Of a stretch of 64,000 nt of DNA, positions 1-8,516 are shown piece after piece. A model generated the notes under the pieces. The model ran no database searches and was not told where the DNA came from. It saw nothing but the letters and a program-made list of their open reading frames with translations. This DNA is from Waterburya agarophytonicola KI4 (GTDB taxonomy: Bacteria > Cyanobacteriota > Cyanobacteriia > Cyanobacteriales > Xenococcaceae): NCBI RefSeq assembly GCF_020640915.1, contig NZ_JADWDC010000002.1, forward strand, positions 67,832 to 131,831, in the 5' to 3' direction. How positions within the stretch are numbered: position 1 is the stretch's first letter; the number at the start of each line of letters is the position of its first letter. The position numbers were made by a program, and so were the translations under genes.

Positions 1-85
1 ATCTGACGCTGTGGGTGGAGCAGCTACTGCCGATGTCGCTGCCCCCGCTGCTGTTGTCTGTGGTGCTGGTACAGAGTTAAATTAG
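1..85 (+). CDS. type IV pilin-like protein, C-terminal fragment (5' end outside window)
   Basis: An open frame enters from the left edge and stops with TAG at 83-85. The visible tail is Ala/Gly-rich and ends C-G-A-G-T-E-L-N. The complete pilin immediately downstream ends C-T-N-G-G-I-E-L-N, so both share a Cys followed by a short Gly-containing loop and a terminal E-L-N. In the cyanobacterial GH-type pilins the C-terminal Cys closes a disulfide loop. I infer a tandem pilin pair; only about 27 residues are visible, so the assignment rests on the tail and on position. Confidence 0.55.
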   Translation, partial: SDAVGGAATADVAAPAAVVCGAGTELN

Positions 86-112
86 ACTTCCATTATCAAT
101 TTTATTTGACTT

Positions 113-141
113 AAAAAACAGGCAGATTCTGCCTGTTTTTT
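113..141 (+). terminator. Rho-independent terminator after first pilin gene
   Basis: A 14-bp perfect inverted repeat (left arm 113-126, right arm 128-141) contains the core CAGGCAGA/TCTGCCTG and ends in a run of six T. It lies 28 bases after the stop of the first pilin gene, so the two pilin genes probably have separate transcript ends. Confidence 0.8.
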
Positions 142-210
142 ACTTTATATTAGACTCTTAATATAAATCGTATTTTAATCAAAAAGCATAATTACTTACT
201 AATTAGAATC

Positions 211-717
211 ATGAATAATCAATGGATTAATTTTTTAATCAATCGCCATAAAAACAAATTTAATGAAGGATTTACCTTAATTGAATTATTAGTAACAATC
301 ATAATTATTGGTGTACTTTCTGCTATTGCTTTACCCAGTTTTTTGAGTCAAGTAGGCAAAGCTAGAGAATCAGAAGCCAAGAACAATTTAGGGACATTAA
401 GTCGCGCTCAACAAGGATATCATTTTGAAAATCAAGTTTTTGCCGATAGCTTAAACAGACTGGCATCGAATACAATCTTTGAGTCAGAATATTACAATTA
501 CCCAAATGCCGATGTGGCTAATAATAACATCTTGACCCAGAGGGCAGTTTCTATCGATTCCAATTCTAATCGAACTAGAGACTATGCTCTAGGAGTTTAT
601 TTTAATGCAGGTAGCTACACATCGAAAATATGTGAATCTAGTGCAGTAGGACAAACTGTAGAAGCTCCTACTATAGCTACCGATCCTTGTACCAATGGAG
701 GCATAGAACTCAACTAA
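211..717 (+). CDS. type IV pilin-like protein (GspG/PilA class, GH-type pilin)
   Basis: The N-terminus is a class III prepilin signal: a 20-residue basic leader ending in Gly20, then F-T-L-I-E-L-L-V-T with the conserved Glu at mature position 5, and a hydrophobic helix to about residue 45. Prepilin peptidase would cut after Gly20 and methylate Phe21. The rest (about 168 residues in all) is a short globular pilin head, with two Cys near the C-terminus framing a probable disulfide loop. Cyanobacterial pilins of this type (Pilin_GH family) serve as minor or major subunits for motility, adhesion or DNA uptake. It follows a related pilin gene and precedes a membrane-anchored TPR-like gene by 33 bases. 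Which pilus role it plays cannot be told from sequence alone. Confidence 0.9.
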   Translation: MNNQWINFLINRHKNKFNEGFTLIELLVTIIIIGVLSAIALPSFLSQVGKARESEAKNNLGTLSRAQQGYHFENQVFADSLNRLASNTIFESEYYNYPNADVANNNILTQRAVSIDSNSNRTRDYALGVYFNAGSYTSKICESSAVGQTVEAPTIATDPCTNGGIELN

Positions 718-750
718 CTAACAAATATTAATAGATGTACTGAAAAACTT

Positions 751-1545
751 ATGTTGAATAAAATCAGACAAAACAGTAAGTCAATGTTTGCTTGCTTAGG
801 ATTAGTTTTGAGTACTGGTAGTTTAGTAAATTTACAATTGAAAGAATTATCACAAAAGTTCTCAGTTCAAAGTATAGAAACCTACAGCAAACAAGAAAAT
901 CAGCAAAAGACATTAGTCAATTTTCAGAAAAATCTGCCAACTTTTGGTTTTGATAACCTATTGGCAGATTTAAATTATCTACAATTTATTCAATATTTTG
1001 GGGATACAGAAGCGCGAAATATGACAGGATACTCTCTAGTGACTGATTATTTTGAACTTTTGGTCAGTCAAGATCCTCGCTTTACCAACGCTTATTTATC
1101 TCTTTCAACAGCTAACTCTTTGTTCGCTGCTCAACCAGAAAAAACAGTCGAATTACTAGATCGAGTATTAGAATCCTCATCTCCTAATTTACCAGGATAT
1201 CCATTTTTCTTGTGGACTTATAAAGCCACGGATGAAATATTGTTTTTAGGAGATTTGGAAGCAGCTAAAAATTCATATTTAATGGCTGCAAATTGGGCGA
1301 GTAAACGAAATGACGATCTTGGAAATGAATTGTCTGATCGATTTATCACTACTGCTAAATTTTTAGCTAGTAATCCAGATAGTACTGAAGCAAGAGTTGG
1401 CGCATGGTCAACATTATTAAATCAAGCTCAAGATTCCAAAACACAGCAATACGTAATCGAACAGCTTGAAAAACTAGGAGCTGAAGTTAATATTACTCCC
1501 GATGGTAGATTGGAAGTAAGACCACCTGAATCTGATCGCGCCTAG
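751..1545 (+). CDS. membrane-anchored TPR-like protein of unknown function
   Basis: I do not recognise a named family. The protein of 264 residues has an N-terminal hydrophobic stretch (about residues 10-27) that could be a signal anchor. It then has mostly helical sequence with alternating A/Y/L/F spacing like degenerate tetratricopeptide repeats, for example around residues 90-135 (D-P-R-F-T-N-A-Y-L-S-L). The gene follows the pilin gene by 33 bases on the same strand, so it may be co-transcribed with it. A periplasmic or inner-membrane helper role for pilin assembly or surface export is possible but is inference only. Confidence 0.55.
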   Translation: MLNKIRQNSKSMFACLGLVLSTGSLVNLQLKELSQKFSVQSIETYSKQENQQKTLVNFQKNLPTFGFDNLLADLNYLQFIQYFGDTEARNMTGYSLVTDYFELLVSQDPRFTNAYLSLSTANSLFAAQPEKTVELLDRVLESSSPNLPGYPFFLWTYKATDEILFLGDLEAAKNSYLMAANWASKRNDDLGNELSDRFITTAKFLASNPDSTEARVGAWSTLLNQAQDSKTQQYVIEQLEKLGAEVNITPDGRLEVRPPESDRA

Positions 1546-1603
1546 AATTATATTTATGACCTCTTCGCCCTTACGATTAAATTGCACCACCATAATTATG
1601 TAA

Positions 1604-2185
1604 TTGAACCAAAGATCATCAATAAAATACATAAAATATGATCCCGACAAACACCACAGGCGGTCAATCCGATTACCAGGATATGATTACAGCCAATCGG
1701 GGGCGTATTTCGTAACGATATGTGCGTATCAACGGCAATGTTTATTCGGGGATGTTGTTGATGGACAGATGGTTTTAAATCAATATGGTAATGTCGTTGC
1801 CGATGAATGGAAAAAATCGTCGGTCATTAGAAAAGAAATTAAATTAGATGAATGGGTTGTGATGCCCAATCATTTTCATGGCATTGTAATTATCAATAAC
1901 ACCACCGTAGGGGCGAACGGCCGTTCGCCCCTACTACGGGGTTGTACGCACCCACAAATGAAACCAAAATCATTATCGTCGTTAATGGCGGGTTTCAAAT
2001 CAATTGCCACCAAAAAAATTAATATTCTGCGAGGTACGCCAGGGACACCATTATGGCAACGTAACTATTACGAACATATTATCCGTAACCCAGATGCCAT
2101 GAATAAAATTCGTCAATATATTATTCATAATCCCGTATCTTGGTCTGTAGACCAATTGCATCCTCATCATCCATCAAAATGGTAA
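1604..2185 (+). CDS. REP-associated tyrosine transposase (RAYT, Y1/HUH family)
   Basis: The 193-residue protein matches the single-domain Y1 transposase family. It has an N-terminal basic segment, S-G-A-Y-F-V-T-I-C at about 31-40, the metal-binding HUH motif as H90-F-H92 in the context M-P-N-H-F-H-G, and a C-terminal helix with candidate nucleophilic tyrosines at Y155/Y156 followed by H-I-I-R-N-P. RAYTs are domesticated IS200/IS605-like enzymes that act on REP palindromes. The start is TTG (1604); no in-frame ATG lies near. All catalytic motifs are present and no frameshift is seen. A perfect 28-base palindrome lies inside the gene in frame, between the HUH motif and the tyrosine. Confidence 0.88.
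   Translation: MNQRSSIKYIKYDPDKHHRRSIRLPGYDYSQSGAYFVTICAYQRQCLFGDVVDGQMVLNQYGNVVADEWKKSSVIRKEIKLDEWVVMPNHFHGIVIINNTTVGANGRSPLLRGCTHPQMKPKSLSSLMAGFKSIATKKINILRGTPGTPLWQRNYYEHIIRNPDAMNKIRQYIIHNPVSWSVDQLHPHHPSKW
1907..1934. repeat. 28-bp perfect palindrome inside the RAYT gene (REP-like)
   Basis: Each half is GTAGGGGCGAACGG followed by its exact reverse complement, with no loop. It is read in frame as V-G-A-N-G-R-S-P-L-L. GC content is far above the flanks. Palindromes of this look are dispersed repeats in cyanobacteria; I saw no second copy elsewhere in this window. Confidence 0.8.
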
Positions 2186-2216
2186 ATAAAGAAAGATTAA
2201 AAATGTAATGCTCGCT

Positions 2217-2810
2217 TTACGTTTTAATAGTAAATAGTTGTTGAGGAGTAATTTTTATTTCCTGAAATGTAGACGAAATTAATTCTTGTGCTGCGGTGAA
2301 AAGAGTCTCTTCATATAATCCTTCATCCAAGACCAGAATTGTTACCTTCTGTTCTATCGGATCGATAATCCAATATTCAGGAATACCTAAAGCTGCATAT
2401 TCAGATCTTTTATAACGATAATCCCTTTTAATTGATTCTGGGCTAATATGCGAAGCGGTATCCTTTAGGACTACTTGAACCACCAATAATGGGGGATTTT
2501 CTAACACTCCCGATTTATCCAAAGAATCTAGAACCTCGGCTTTTTCTACTACGCAAACATCGGTAATACGCGATTTGCGCCATCCCGTCCTAATTCCCCC
2601 TTCTCGTATTGCTAACCAAGGGAGTTGGAGGCGATTTATTTCTGTTTTAAAAATATCTCGAACAAAATCACAAATTAAAATATGGCGAAATGTGGGAGGA
2701 TTCATTATTTCAGGCTGACCTGCTACTAATTCATAACGGTTGTCTGGATCTGGGTCGTATTCTAAATACTCTTCAAAAGAAAACAAACTTTTTTTGCTTA
2801 TGGCAGTCAT
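2217..2810 (-). CDS. Uma2 family (DUF820) restriction-endonuclease-fold protein
   Basis: About 197 residues with the DUF820/Uma2 layout, a PD-(D/E)XK nuclease fold greatly expanded in cyanobacteria. The N-terminal part is F-S-F-E-E-Y-L-E-Y. The usual P-D-V strand appears as R-I-T-D84-V-C-V-V. The next core strand is L-L-V-V-Q112-V-V-L-K-D-T-A-S, and the family signature I-P-E-Y-W-I-I-D-P follows. The usual core Glu (V-E-V-x-S) is Gln here and the S-P-S-T block is K-D-T-A, so catalytic competence is doubtful. The ATG at 2810 is chosen over an upstream TTG at 2834. It stands alone, between convergent RAYT and a permease gene. Biological role of the family is unclear. Confidence 0.85.
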   Translation of the reverse strand: MTAISKKSLFSFEEYLEYDPDPDNRYELVAGQPEIMNPPTFRHILICDFVRDIFKTEINRLQLPWLAIREGGIRTGWRKSRITDVCVVEKAEVLDSLDKSGVLENPPLLVVQVVLKDTASHISPESIKRDYRYKRSEYAALGIPEYWIIDPIEQKVTILVLDEGLYEETLFTAAQELISSTFQEIKITPQQLFTIKT

Positions 2811-2909
2811 GATGCTTAATAGAAATAATGCCAAAAATTAATGTACTTAATAATTGTAGTGGAAACTTTTTAGACAAGCGATCGCTTTTAATCTAAATAA
2901 TCTCAAATA

Positions 2910-3794
2910 CTACTCTTTATTCCAAACTCGCAGATAGAAATAAACAAAAACAAAGGCAATTAACAGCAAAATAGTTGCAGCAGCAGCAGCGTAACCAAAT
3001 TCAAAGCGAGAAAAAGCCTGTTCGTAGATATAATAAACCAGCAGGTTGGTAGAATTTAATGGCCCTCCTCCCGTAATAATATAGACTTGCTCGAAACTCC
3101 GCAAAGTGAAGATAGCGGTAGTTAAAACAGCAAAAACTAGGGTAGGTCTTAACCCAGGAAGAGTAATATACCAAAACTTTGCCCAATCGTTTGCCCCATC
3201 TAATTCCGCAGCTTCATAACGGGATTGAGGAATGACTTGCAAACCCGCCAGAAATACTACTAAATTAAAGCCTAGTTGCTTCCAGCTACTTAACAGGATT
3301 AACACGGGCATCGCCCAGGTAGTACTACTCAACCAAGCAATAGGCTCTAAGCCCCATTGCAGCAGTATATTATTAATTGGCCCCTCAGTTTGAAATAGCC
3401 AGCGAAAAGCCAGCCCTACAGCTACTAGGGATGTAATGGAAGGAATAAAATAAGCAGCCCGCAAAAACCCCCGCAAAGCAAAAGATTTATTTAACAAGAC
3501 AGCTAATCCCAAGGGAATAATAATCGTCGGGATGACAGTGGCAAGAGTAAAATAAGTCGTGTTAACCATTACCTGCCAAAAGTCGGCATCGGTAAACAAC
3601 CGCAGATAGTTACGTACCCCTACCCATTCAATACCCGATACAGTAAAGCTACCCGTGGTAAAGCTGAGATAGAGTAAATAGGCAATGGGATAAAACAGGA
3701 AGATACTTAATAATATTAATGCTGGGGCGATAAACAACCACGCAGCAACACTATCTCGATCTAAGATCGCAGAAACAGGATTTAATTTATTCAA
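2910..3794 (-). CDS. ABC transporter permease, sugar type (MalF/UgpA-like)
   Basis: The 294-residue membrane protein has six predicted transmembrane helices and the cytoplasmic EAA loop at about residues 194-212 (E-A-A-E-L-D-G-A-N-D-W... ending in L-P-G-L), which contacts the ATPase. This is the binding-protein-dependent transport permease domain of carbohydrate-uptake (CUT1) systems. No partner permease, solute-binding protein or ATPase lies beside it, so it must work with subunits encoded elsewhere; dispersed CUT1 genes are common in cyanobacteria. Substrate cannot be assigned. The 9-base gap to the upstream 60-residue protein gene suggests co-transcription with the DUF456 pair. Confidence 0.9.
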   Translation of the reverse strand: MNKLNPVSAILDRDSVAAWLFIAPALILLSIFLFYPIAYLLYLSFTTGSFTVSGIEWVGVRNYLRLFTDADFWQVMVNTTYFTLATVIPTIIIPLGLAVLLNKSFALRGFLRAAYFIPSITSLVAVGLAFRWLFQTEGPINNILLQWGLEPIAWLSSTTWAMPVLILLSSWKQLGFNLVVFLAGLQVIPQSRYEAAELDGANDWAKFWYITLPGLRPTLVFAVLTTAIFTLRSFEQVYIITGGGPLNSTNLLVYYIYEQAFSRFEFGYAAAAATILLLIAFVFVYFYLRVWNKE

Positions 3795-3803
3795 GTTGCT
3801 TAT

Positions 3804-3986
3804 TTAGTTAAAAAACAACCACCCATAACCCAAAAAAGCGATCGCCCAAAATCCCCCGTAAATATAACCCAATCTTTTTTTATATTCCCTCGATTCATTC
3901 TTTTTCACCCCTAAGTGAATTGCCAAAAGTATAGGAGTCAGACAAAATATTATCGATAAAGCGATCGCCATATTATAATTCTCCAT
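3804..3986 (-). CDS. small two-helix membrane protein, unknown
   Basis: Sixty residues with two hydrophobic segments (about 4-24 and 43-59) separated by a basic K-K-N-E-S-R-E-Y-K-K-R linker. No family is recognised. The start codon abuts the stop codon of the DUF456 gene upstream (adjacent bases 3987/3986), and the ABC permease gene follows 9 bases after its stop, so the three genes look like one transcript. The tight spacing and clean membrane topology make it a likely real gene. Confidence 0.6.
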   Translation of the reverse strand: MENYNMAIALSIIFCLTPILLAIHLGVKKNESREYKKRLGYIYGGFWAIAFLGYGWLFFN

Positions 3987-4535
3987 TTAGCTAAGAGTAG
4001 GGGGAAAAACAAAAGACCAAGTAGAATAAACAAAAATTGCTACCGCCACAGCAGCTAATAATGCTTCAATAATATTGCCAATAATCGAAGCAATCACAAT
4101 ACCCGCACTAGCCTTAAAAGCCTGTTGAATGCGGGCTTCGGATTCGAGATTACTGCGATAAAGATATTCCCCAATAAATGCCCCCACAACCGCCCCGACC
4201 AATACGCCTATTAAAGGCCCTCCAATGGGTAAAGCGGGTAATAGACCAAAAAAACCGACAGCCATGCCGATAAATGCGCCATATTGACACCATTTGCTGC
4301 CTCCAGCCTGTTTTGCCCCAAAATACAAAGCCAAATATTCGACTCCCGCACTGAGAATCAAAACGATAAAAATAAAAATCATCGGCAAACCAATGCCTGC
4401 AAAACTAGTTGCAATACTCCAACCTAAAATAGCAACCAAAATAATACTGCTACCAGGAAGCCCAGGAATAATTGCGCCAATTACCCCCAATCCCATTACG
4501 CCCAATACAATCCAATAAATAGTAGTTATATCCAT
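3987..4535 (-). CDS. DUF456 domain-containing membrane protein
   Basis: The 182-residue protein is almost wholly hydrophobic, with Gly/Ala-rich helices and the DUF456 features G-A-I-I-P-G-L-P-G near residues 20-29 and the repeated G-P-L-I-G-V-L-V-G-A-V-V-G-A-F-I-G-E block near 105-123. Family members have about 160-185 residues and no known biochemical function. It is first in a probable three-gene minus-strand run with the 60-residue protein and the ABC permease. Confidence 0.85.
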   Translation of the reverse strand: MDITTIYWIVLGVMGLGVIGAIIPGLPGSSIILVAILGWSIATSFAGIGLPMIFIFIVLILSAGVEYLALYFGAKQAGGSKWCQYGAFIGMAVGFFGLLPALPIGGPLIGVLVGAVVGAFIGEYLYRSNLESEARIQQAFKASAGIVIASIIGNIIEALLAAVAVAIFVYSTWSFVFPPTLS

Positions 4536-4540
4536 ATTGA

Positions 4541-4573
4541 CTTATTACTTATTACTTATTACTTATTACTTAT
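4541..4573. repeat. heptamer tandem repeat CTTATTA (about 4.7 copies)
   Basis: Exact period-7 repeat filling the gap between the M48 protease stop codon and the DUF456 start codon. Short tandem heptamers (STRR type) are known in cyanobacteria; similar degenerate ones occur at 29231-29251, 40144-40171, 62504-62531 and 63554-63574. Confidence 0.85.
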
Positions 4574-5424
4574 CAAAGTCGAGGTGCGACTATTTGAGCA
4601 AAGCGATCTTTGCCTTCTTCCAATCTGGTAGGAATTCCTTGAGGATATTCGCGATTGATAATACTAATTAACTGCTCGATACGGTTGCCAGGATCGGGAT
4701 GGGTACTCATAAACTCAGGTTGTCCTTGCGCCCCACCTCTAGCAGAATCAAGAATTTTCATTAACTCCACAATACCTTTAGGGTTGTAACCCGCTTCCGT
4801 CATAAATTGAAATCCCAAGCGATCGCTTTCTAGTTCGTCTTCTCTGCCATACTTAAGATTCACCATTTGATTGACCGCTTGAGCTAAAATAGCTGCCTGT
4901 CTGCCACTACCAGGGTTATCGCTGGCTGCAATTCCCACCGCATTAACCAAAGCACTGCCTAACTGTTGTTTGGCTAAATGTTCCGCACCATGTCTGCCAA
5001 TGACGTGACCGACTTCGTGACCCAAAACCCCTGCCAACTGGGCTTCTGAATTGAGCCGACTTAATAAGGCTGCGGTAATAAATACCTGTCCCCCAGGAAG
5101 TGCAAAAGCATTTACAGTTTGAGGATCTCGCAGCAAATGAAACTCAAAGGGATAAGAAGAACTTTTAGCGATCGAACTTCTAACTACCCGATTTCCCACA
5201 CTATCGACATAATCTTGTAAAGTGCGATCGGGATATAAATTGCCGTGTTGTTGTGCCATTTTAGGCGCAGACTGACGACCGATAACTATTTCTTGTTGGG
5301 GTGAAAGTTGCACCCGTTGTTTTTCTCCTGTAATGGGATTTTCACTAACGTTAGTAAAATAGTTAAACATCCCAAATACAGCGAAGACTACGCCAATAAC
5401 CAGACGTATTAATAATCTACTCAC
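4573..5424 (-). CDS. M48 family metallopeptidase
   Basis: The 283-residue protein has an N-terminal hydrophobic segment (about 5-20) as a signal anchor, then the zinc protease domain. H-E-V-G-H at 136-140 gives two zinc ligands and the catalytic Glu, and the downstream E-L-E-S-D at 197-201 gives the third ligand (Glu197). The upstream block A-F-A-L-P-G-G-Q-V-F-I is also typical. It belongs to the BepA/Oma1-like periplasmic branch of M48, which degrades misfolded envelope proteins; the substrate here is unknown. It ends directly at the heptamer repeat. Confidence 0.92.
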   Translation of the reverse strand: MSRLLIRLVIGVVFAVFGMFNYFTNVSENPITGEKQRVQLSPQQEIVIGRQSAPKMAQQHGNLYPDRTLQDYVDSVGNRVVRSSIAKSSSYPFEFHLLRDPQTVNAFALPGGQVFITAALLSRLNSEAQLAGVLGHEVGHVIGRHGAEHLAKQQLGSALVNAVGIAASDNPGSGRQAAILAQAVNQMVNLKYGREDELESDRLGFQFMTEAGYNPKGIVELMKILDSARGGAQGQPEFMSTHPDPGNRIEQLISIINREYPQGIPTRLEEGKDRFAQIVAPRL

Positions 5425-5513
5425 TCTATTTAATCTCTTGCTCTAAATGTAGTATTGGCAGAATATTACCATGAGTATATTTGTTTCTACGTTTTTCTTT
5501 GAGCTTCTTTAAT

Positions 5514-5885
5514 TTATTTTTCATTTTTTAGCAGTCCCTGACAATAACCAATCAATTTAGTAGTGTGACTGCTGATGTTTTTAAGTTTCTTACTTTTGGT
5601 ATCATCTCGACGGGCAGCAGCCAAAAATAAGATGTCGGTAGCTAATAACTTGAACTCTCGTTTGATTTCTCTTTGGATTGATTCCCAGCGTGGAATAATT
5701 GCTGGGTTTATTTCCTGACAATCTAAACCAACAATATTTTCCTCGAACCACTGTTGCAAGTCTGGAAACTCTTGTTGGATGATATATGCAGCACTATCTG
5801 TTGCCAAGTCGATCGCCTTTTGATTAAAGACTGTTAACAAAGTTAAGAAATCCTGATATGCTCGATTATGTGACCCAGGCAACAT
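5514..5885 (-). CDS. PatD-like cyanobacterial protein
   Basis: A 123-residue helical protein without Cys clusters or a signal peptide. The C-terminal segment (L-L-A-T-D-I-L-F-L-A-A-A-R-R near 80-93, then L-I-G-Y-C-Q-G-L-L near 111-119) resembles, from memory, the cyanobacterial family annotated as heterocyst frequency control protein PatD. That family also occurs in species without heterocysts, where its role is not known. It lies 89 bases upstream of the M48 gene on the same strand and is divergent from the (p)ppGpp synthetase gene. The family call needs a profile search. Confidence 0.5.
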   Translation of the reverse strand: MLPGSHNRAYQDFLTLLTVFNQKAIDLATDSAAYIIQQEFPDLQQWFEENIVGLDCQEINPAIIPRWESIQREIKREFKLLATDILFLAAARRDDTKSKKLKNISSHTTKLIGYCQGLLKNEK

Positions 5886-6202
5886 TATTTAGTTTAAGAT
5901 AAGGTAATAAACAAGGTAAAATTCTACTAAGCAGACTTGACTTTTTCGCTGTTGTTACAGTGGAAAATATTGTTTGTAAGTTTAGACTTTTATTATTAAA
6001 AAATTAAGTTAATTTTACATATAAATACTCAATTAGATCTCAAAATTAGATAGTTATCTGATTTTGAACGTCTGACTTCCGCACTAACTATTTATGGGGG
6101 GATTAAGTAAATATTTAAGCAACAGTAGCATCCCTTGAAAGGTTTTTCCTTTCTATCTTAATTCTTCCATACCTATTACTCTTAACTTATATTTATCGAT
6201 CT
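5886..6202. other. divergent intergenic region without a gene (317 bases)
   Basis: AT-rich spacer between the PatD-like gene (minus) and the Rel gene (plus), so it must hold both promoters. I see no ORF, tRNA or long inverted repeat; only a weak AAAGG/CCTTT hairpin near 6138-6152 stands out. Confidence 0.6.
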
Positions 6203-8452
6203 ATGACCGCAATCTCTATCATAGAAAGCCCAGCCAACGAAGTGAAATTACCTCGATGGTTACAGGAATGCTTAATCAATCAGCAACCAGAAGATTCAGA
6301 GTCAGACGAACAACTTATTTGTCGTGCATTTAATTTTGCCTACGAATTACATGAAGGACAATATCGCAAATCAGGAGAGCCTTATATTGCCCATCCTATA
6401 GCAGTAGCTAGTTTGTTGCGAGATTTGGGGGGAGATAGTGTGACTATCGCTGCGGGATTTCTCCACGACGTAGTTGAAGACACGGAAATCACCCCCGAAG
6501 AGATTGAAAAGAGATTTGGGGTACAGGTGCGCCAACTAGTAGAAGGTGTCACCAAGCTATCTAAGTTTAACTTTTCTAGCACTACCGAGCGTCAAGCGGA
6601 AAACTTCCGACGGATGTTTTTGGCAATGGCAACGGATATTCGCGTGATTGTGGTGAAGCTAGCGGATCGGCTGCACAATATGCGTACCCTAAATCATCTC
6701 AAACCAGAAAAACAAAGACGTATTAGCCAAGAAACTAGAGAAATTTTTGCTCCTTTAGCCAACAGGCTGGGTATTGGTCGTTTTAAATGGGAATTAGAAG
6801 ATTTATGCTTTAAATATTTAGAGCCAGAAGCTTATGAAGAAATAAAGGCTTTAATTGCAGAAAGAAGAGCCGATCGCGAAGCGAGAATTGCTGCGGTAAC
6901 GGAAACATTGCGATCGCGTTTAGAACAGCTTAAAGTTGAAGTAATTGAGTTGAAAGGAAGACCCAAGCATCTATATGGTATTTACCAAAAGATGGAACGT
7001 CAACAAAAAGAGTTCAGCCAGATCTACGATATTGCTGCTTTCAGAATCATTGTCAACACCAATGAAGAATGCTATCGCTCTTTGGCAGTCGTTCACGATG
7101 CTTTTAAACCCATTCCAGGACGTTTTAAAGATTATATTGGCTTGCCCAAACCAAACCGCTATCAGTCTTTACACACTACTGTCGTTGGCTCAAATGGTCG
7201 TCCGATCGAAGTACAAATTCGTACCCTGGAAATGCACCAGATAGCTGAATATGGGATTGCTGCTCACTGGAAGTATAAGGAAACGGGTACGAGTAACGCG
7301 GAAATATCTTCAGAAGATACTAAATTTACCTGGCTGCGTCAGCTATTGGAATGGCAAAAAGATGTCAACGACGCTCAAGACTACATGGAGAATGTCAAAG
7401 ACAATCTCTTTGAAGATGATGTCTATGTCTTTACTCCCGATGGTGATGTTATTTCTTTGGCGCACGGGGCAACTCCTGTAGATTTTGCCTATCGCATTCA
7501 TAGTGAAGTAGGAAACCAGATGAAGGGGGCGAGAGTTAATGGTCGTTGGTCTGTATTGTCGAAACCATTGGAAAATGGTGATATAGTCGAGATTGTTACC
7601 CAGAAAAATAGCCATCCTAGTTTAGATTGGCTTAACTTCGTCGTATCTCCTACCGCAAGAAATCGCATCCGACAGTGGTATAAGCGATCCCACCGCGATG
7701 AAAACATCGCCAGAGGTAAAGAATTATTAGAGAAGGAAATGGGTAAAAGTGGTTTCGACTCTTTACTCAAATCTGAGCCAATGCAGATTGTGACTCAGCG
7801 TTGTAATTATCATACTGTCGACGATCTTTTGGCTGCGTTGGGATATGGAGAAATAACCCAAAAACACGTCGTTAATCGTCTGCGAGATGTTGTTAAAGAG
7901 CAGCAACCAGTCGAAGAAGTAGAAGTTGAGATCGAAGAAAATGTAGAAATTCCGAAATATATTCCTGCCAGCAAAGAAAAACAAAAGGGCGAGTCTCCGA
8001 TTATTGGCGTAGAAGGAATGCTGTACCATATAGCGGGTTGTTGCAAACCTCTGCCAGGAGAATCTATTATTGGTGCTGTAACTTTAAGCTCTAGAGGTAT
8101 TTCGATTCACCGTCAAGGATGTCAAAACGTCGATAAGGTGCCAGGAGAAAGAATTATTCCTGTTAGTTGGAATGATGGCACCCAAGAGACTCAACCCTTA
8201 ACTTATCCTGTCGATATTCAAATCGAAGCGATGGATAGAGTCGGGGTATTAAAAGACATTCTGGCACGTTTGAGCGATCGCGGAATTAATATTCGCAATG
8301 CAGGAGTTAAAACTAGTCCGAATAAACCAGCCTTAATTTCTCTGAGTCTCGATATTAGAGATCGCCAACAGCTTGAATATATTTTCCAAAGAATTAGAAG
8401 TATGAGCGATACTTTAAATATTCGTCGCGTTATAGATTCGAGCGATAAATAA
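6203..8452 (+). CDS. rel: bifunctional (p)ppGpp synthetase/hydrolase (Rel/SpoT)
   Basis: Full-length 749-residue RelA/SpoT homolog. The hydrolase HD domain (about 40-200) has H64, the H88-D89 pair and E92-D93 (H-D-V-V-E-D-T), so hydrolase activity should be intact. The synthetase domain (about 250-370) contains G-R-P-K-H-L-Y-G-I and Y-D-I-A-A-F-R. Its R-F-K-D signature (RXKD) marks bifunctional rather than synthetase-only enzymes. TGS (about 405-465) and C-terminal ACT (about 670-745) domains follow. It makes and degrades the stringent-response alarmone; most cyanobacteria have one such enzyme. Monocistronic: it has its own upstream region and ends at a convergent terminator. Confidence 0.97.
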   Translation: MTAISIIESPANEVKLPRWLQECLINQQPEDSESDEQLICRAFNFAYELHEGQYRKSGEPYIAHPIAVASLLRDLGGDSVTIAAGFLHDVVEDTEITPEEIEKRFGVQVRQLVEGVTKLSKFNFSSTTERQAENFRRMFLAMATDIRVIVVKLADRLHNMRTLNHLKPEKQRRISQETREIFAPLANRLGIGRFKWELEDLCFKYLEPEAYEEIKALIAERRADREARIAAVTETLRSRLEQLKVEVIELKGRPKHLYGIYQKMERQQKEFSQIYDIAAFRIIVNTNEECYRSLAVVHDAFKPIPGRFKDYIGLPKPNRYQSLHTTVVGSNGRPIEVQIRTLEMHQIAEYGIAAHWKYKETGTSNAEISSEDTKFTWLRQLLEWQKDVNDAQDYMENVKDNLFEDDVYVFTPDGDVISLAHGATPVDFAYRIHSEVGNQMKGARVNGRWSVLSKPLENGDIVEIVTQKNSHPSLDWLNFVVSPTARNRIRQWYKRSHRDENIARGKELLEKEMGKSGFDSLLKSEPMQIVTQRCNYHTVDDLLAALGYGEITQKHVVNRLRDVVKEQQPVEEVEVEIEENVEIPKYIPASKEKQKGESPIIGVEGMLYHIAGCCKPLPGESIIGAVTLSSRGISIHRQGCQNVDKVPGERIIPVSWNDGTQETQPLTYPVDIQIEAMDRVGVLKDILARLSDRGINIRNAGVKTSPNKPALISLSLDIRDRQQLEYIFQRIRSMSDTLNIRRVIDSSDK

Positions 8453-8465
8453 TCGATCGACAAAA

Positions 8466-8497
8466 AAGTAGGGATAAATCTTAATTTACCCCTACTT
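8466..8497. terminator. bidirectional terminator between rel and a 45-residue protein gene
   Basis: Inverted repeat with arms 8466-8479 and 8484-8497 (AAGTAGGG core, one A-C mismatch, 4-base loop), flanked by A-run on the left and AAATTTT on the right. It lies between convergent genes and suits both. Confidence 0.75.
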
Positions 8498-8516
8498 AAA
8501 TTTTGTCTGATTGTTT

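Noticed and set aside
5514-5885. Evidence that the organism makes heterocysts, from the PatD-like protein
   Set aside because: The family occurs in non-heterocystous species and no hetR, patS or nif gene is present in the window.
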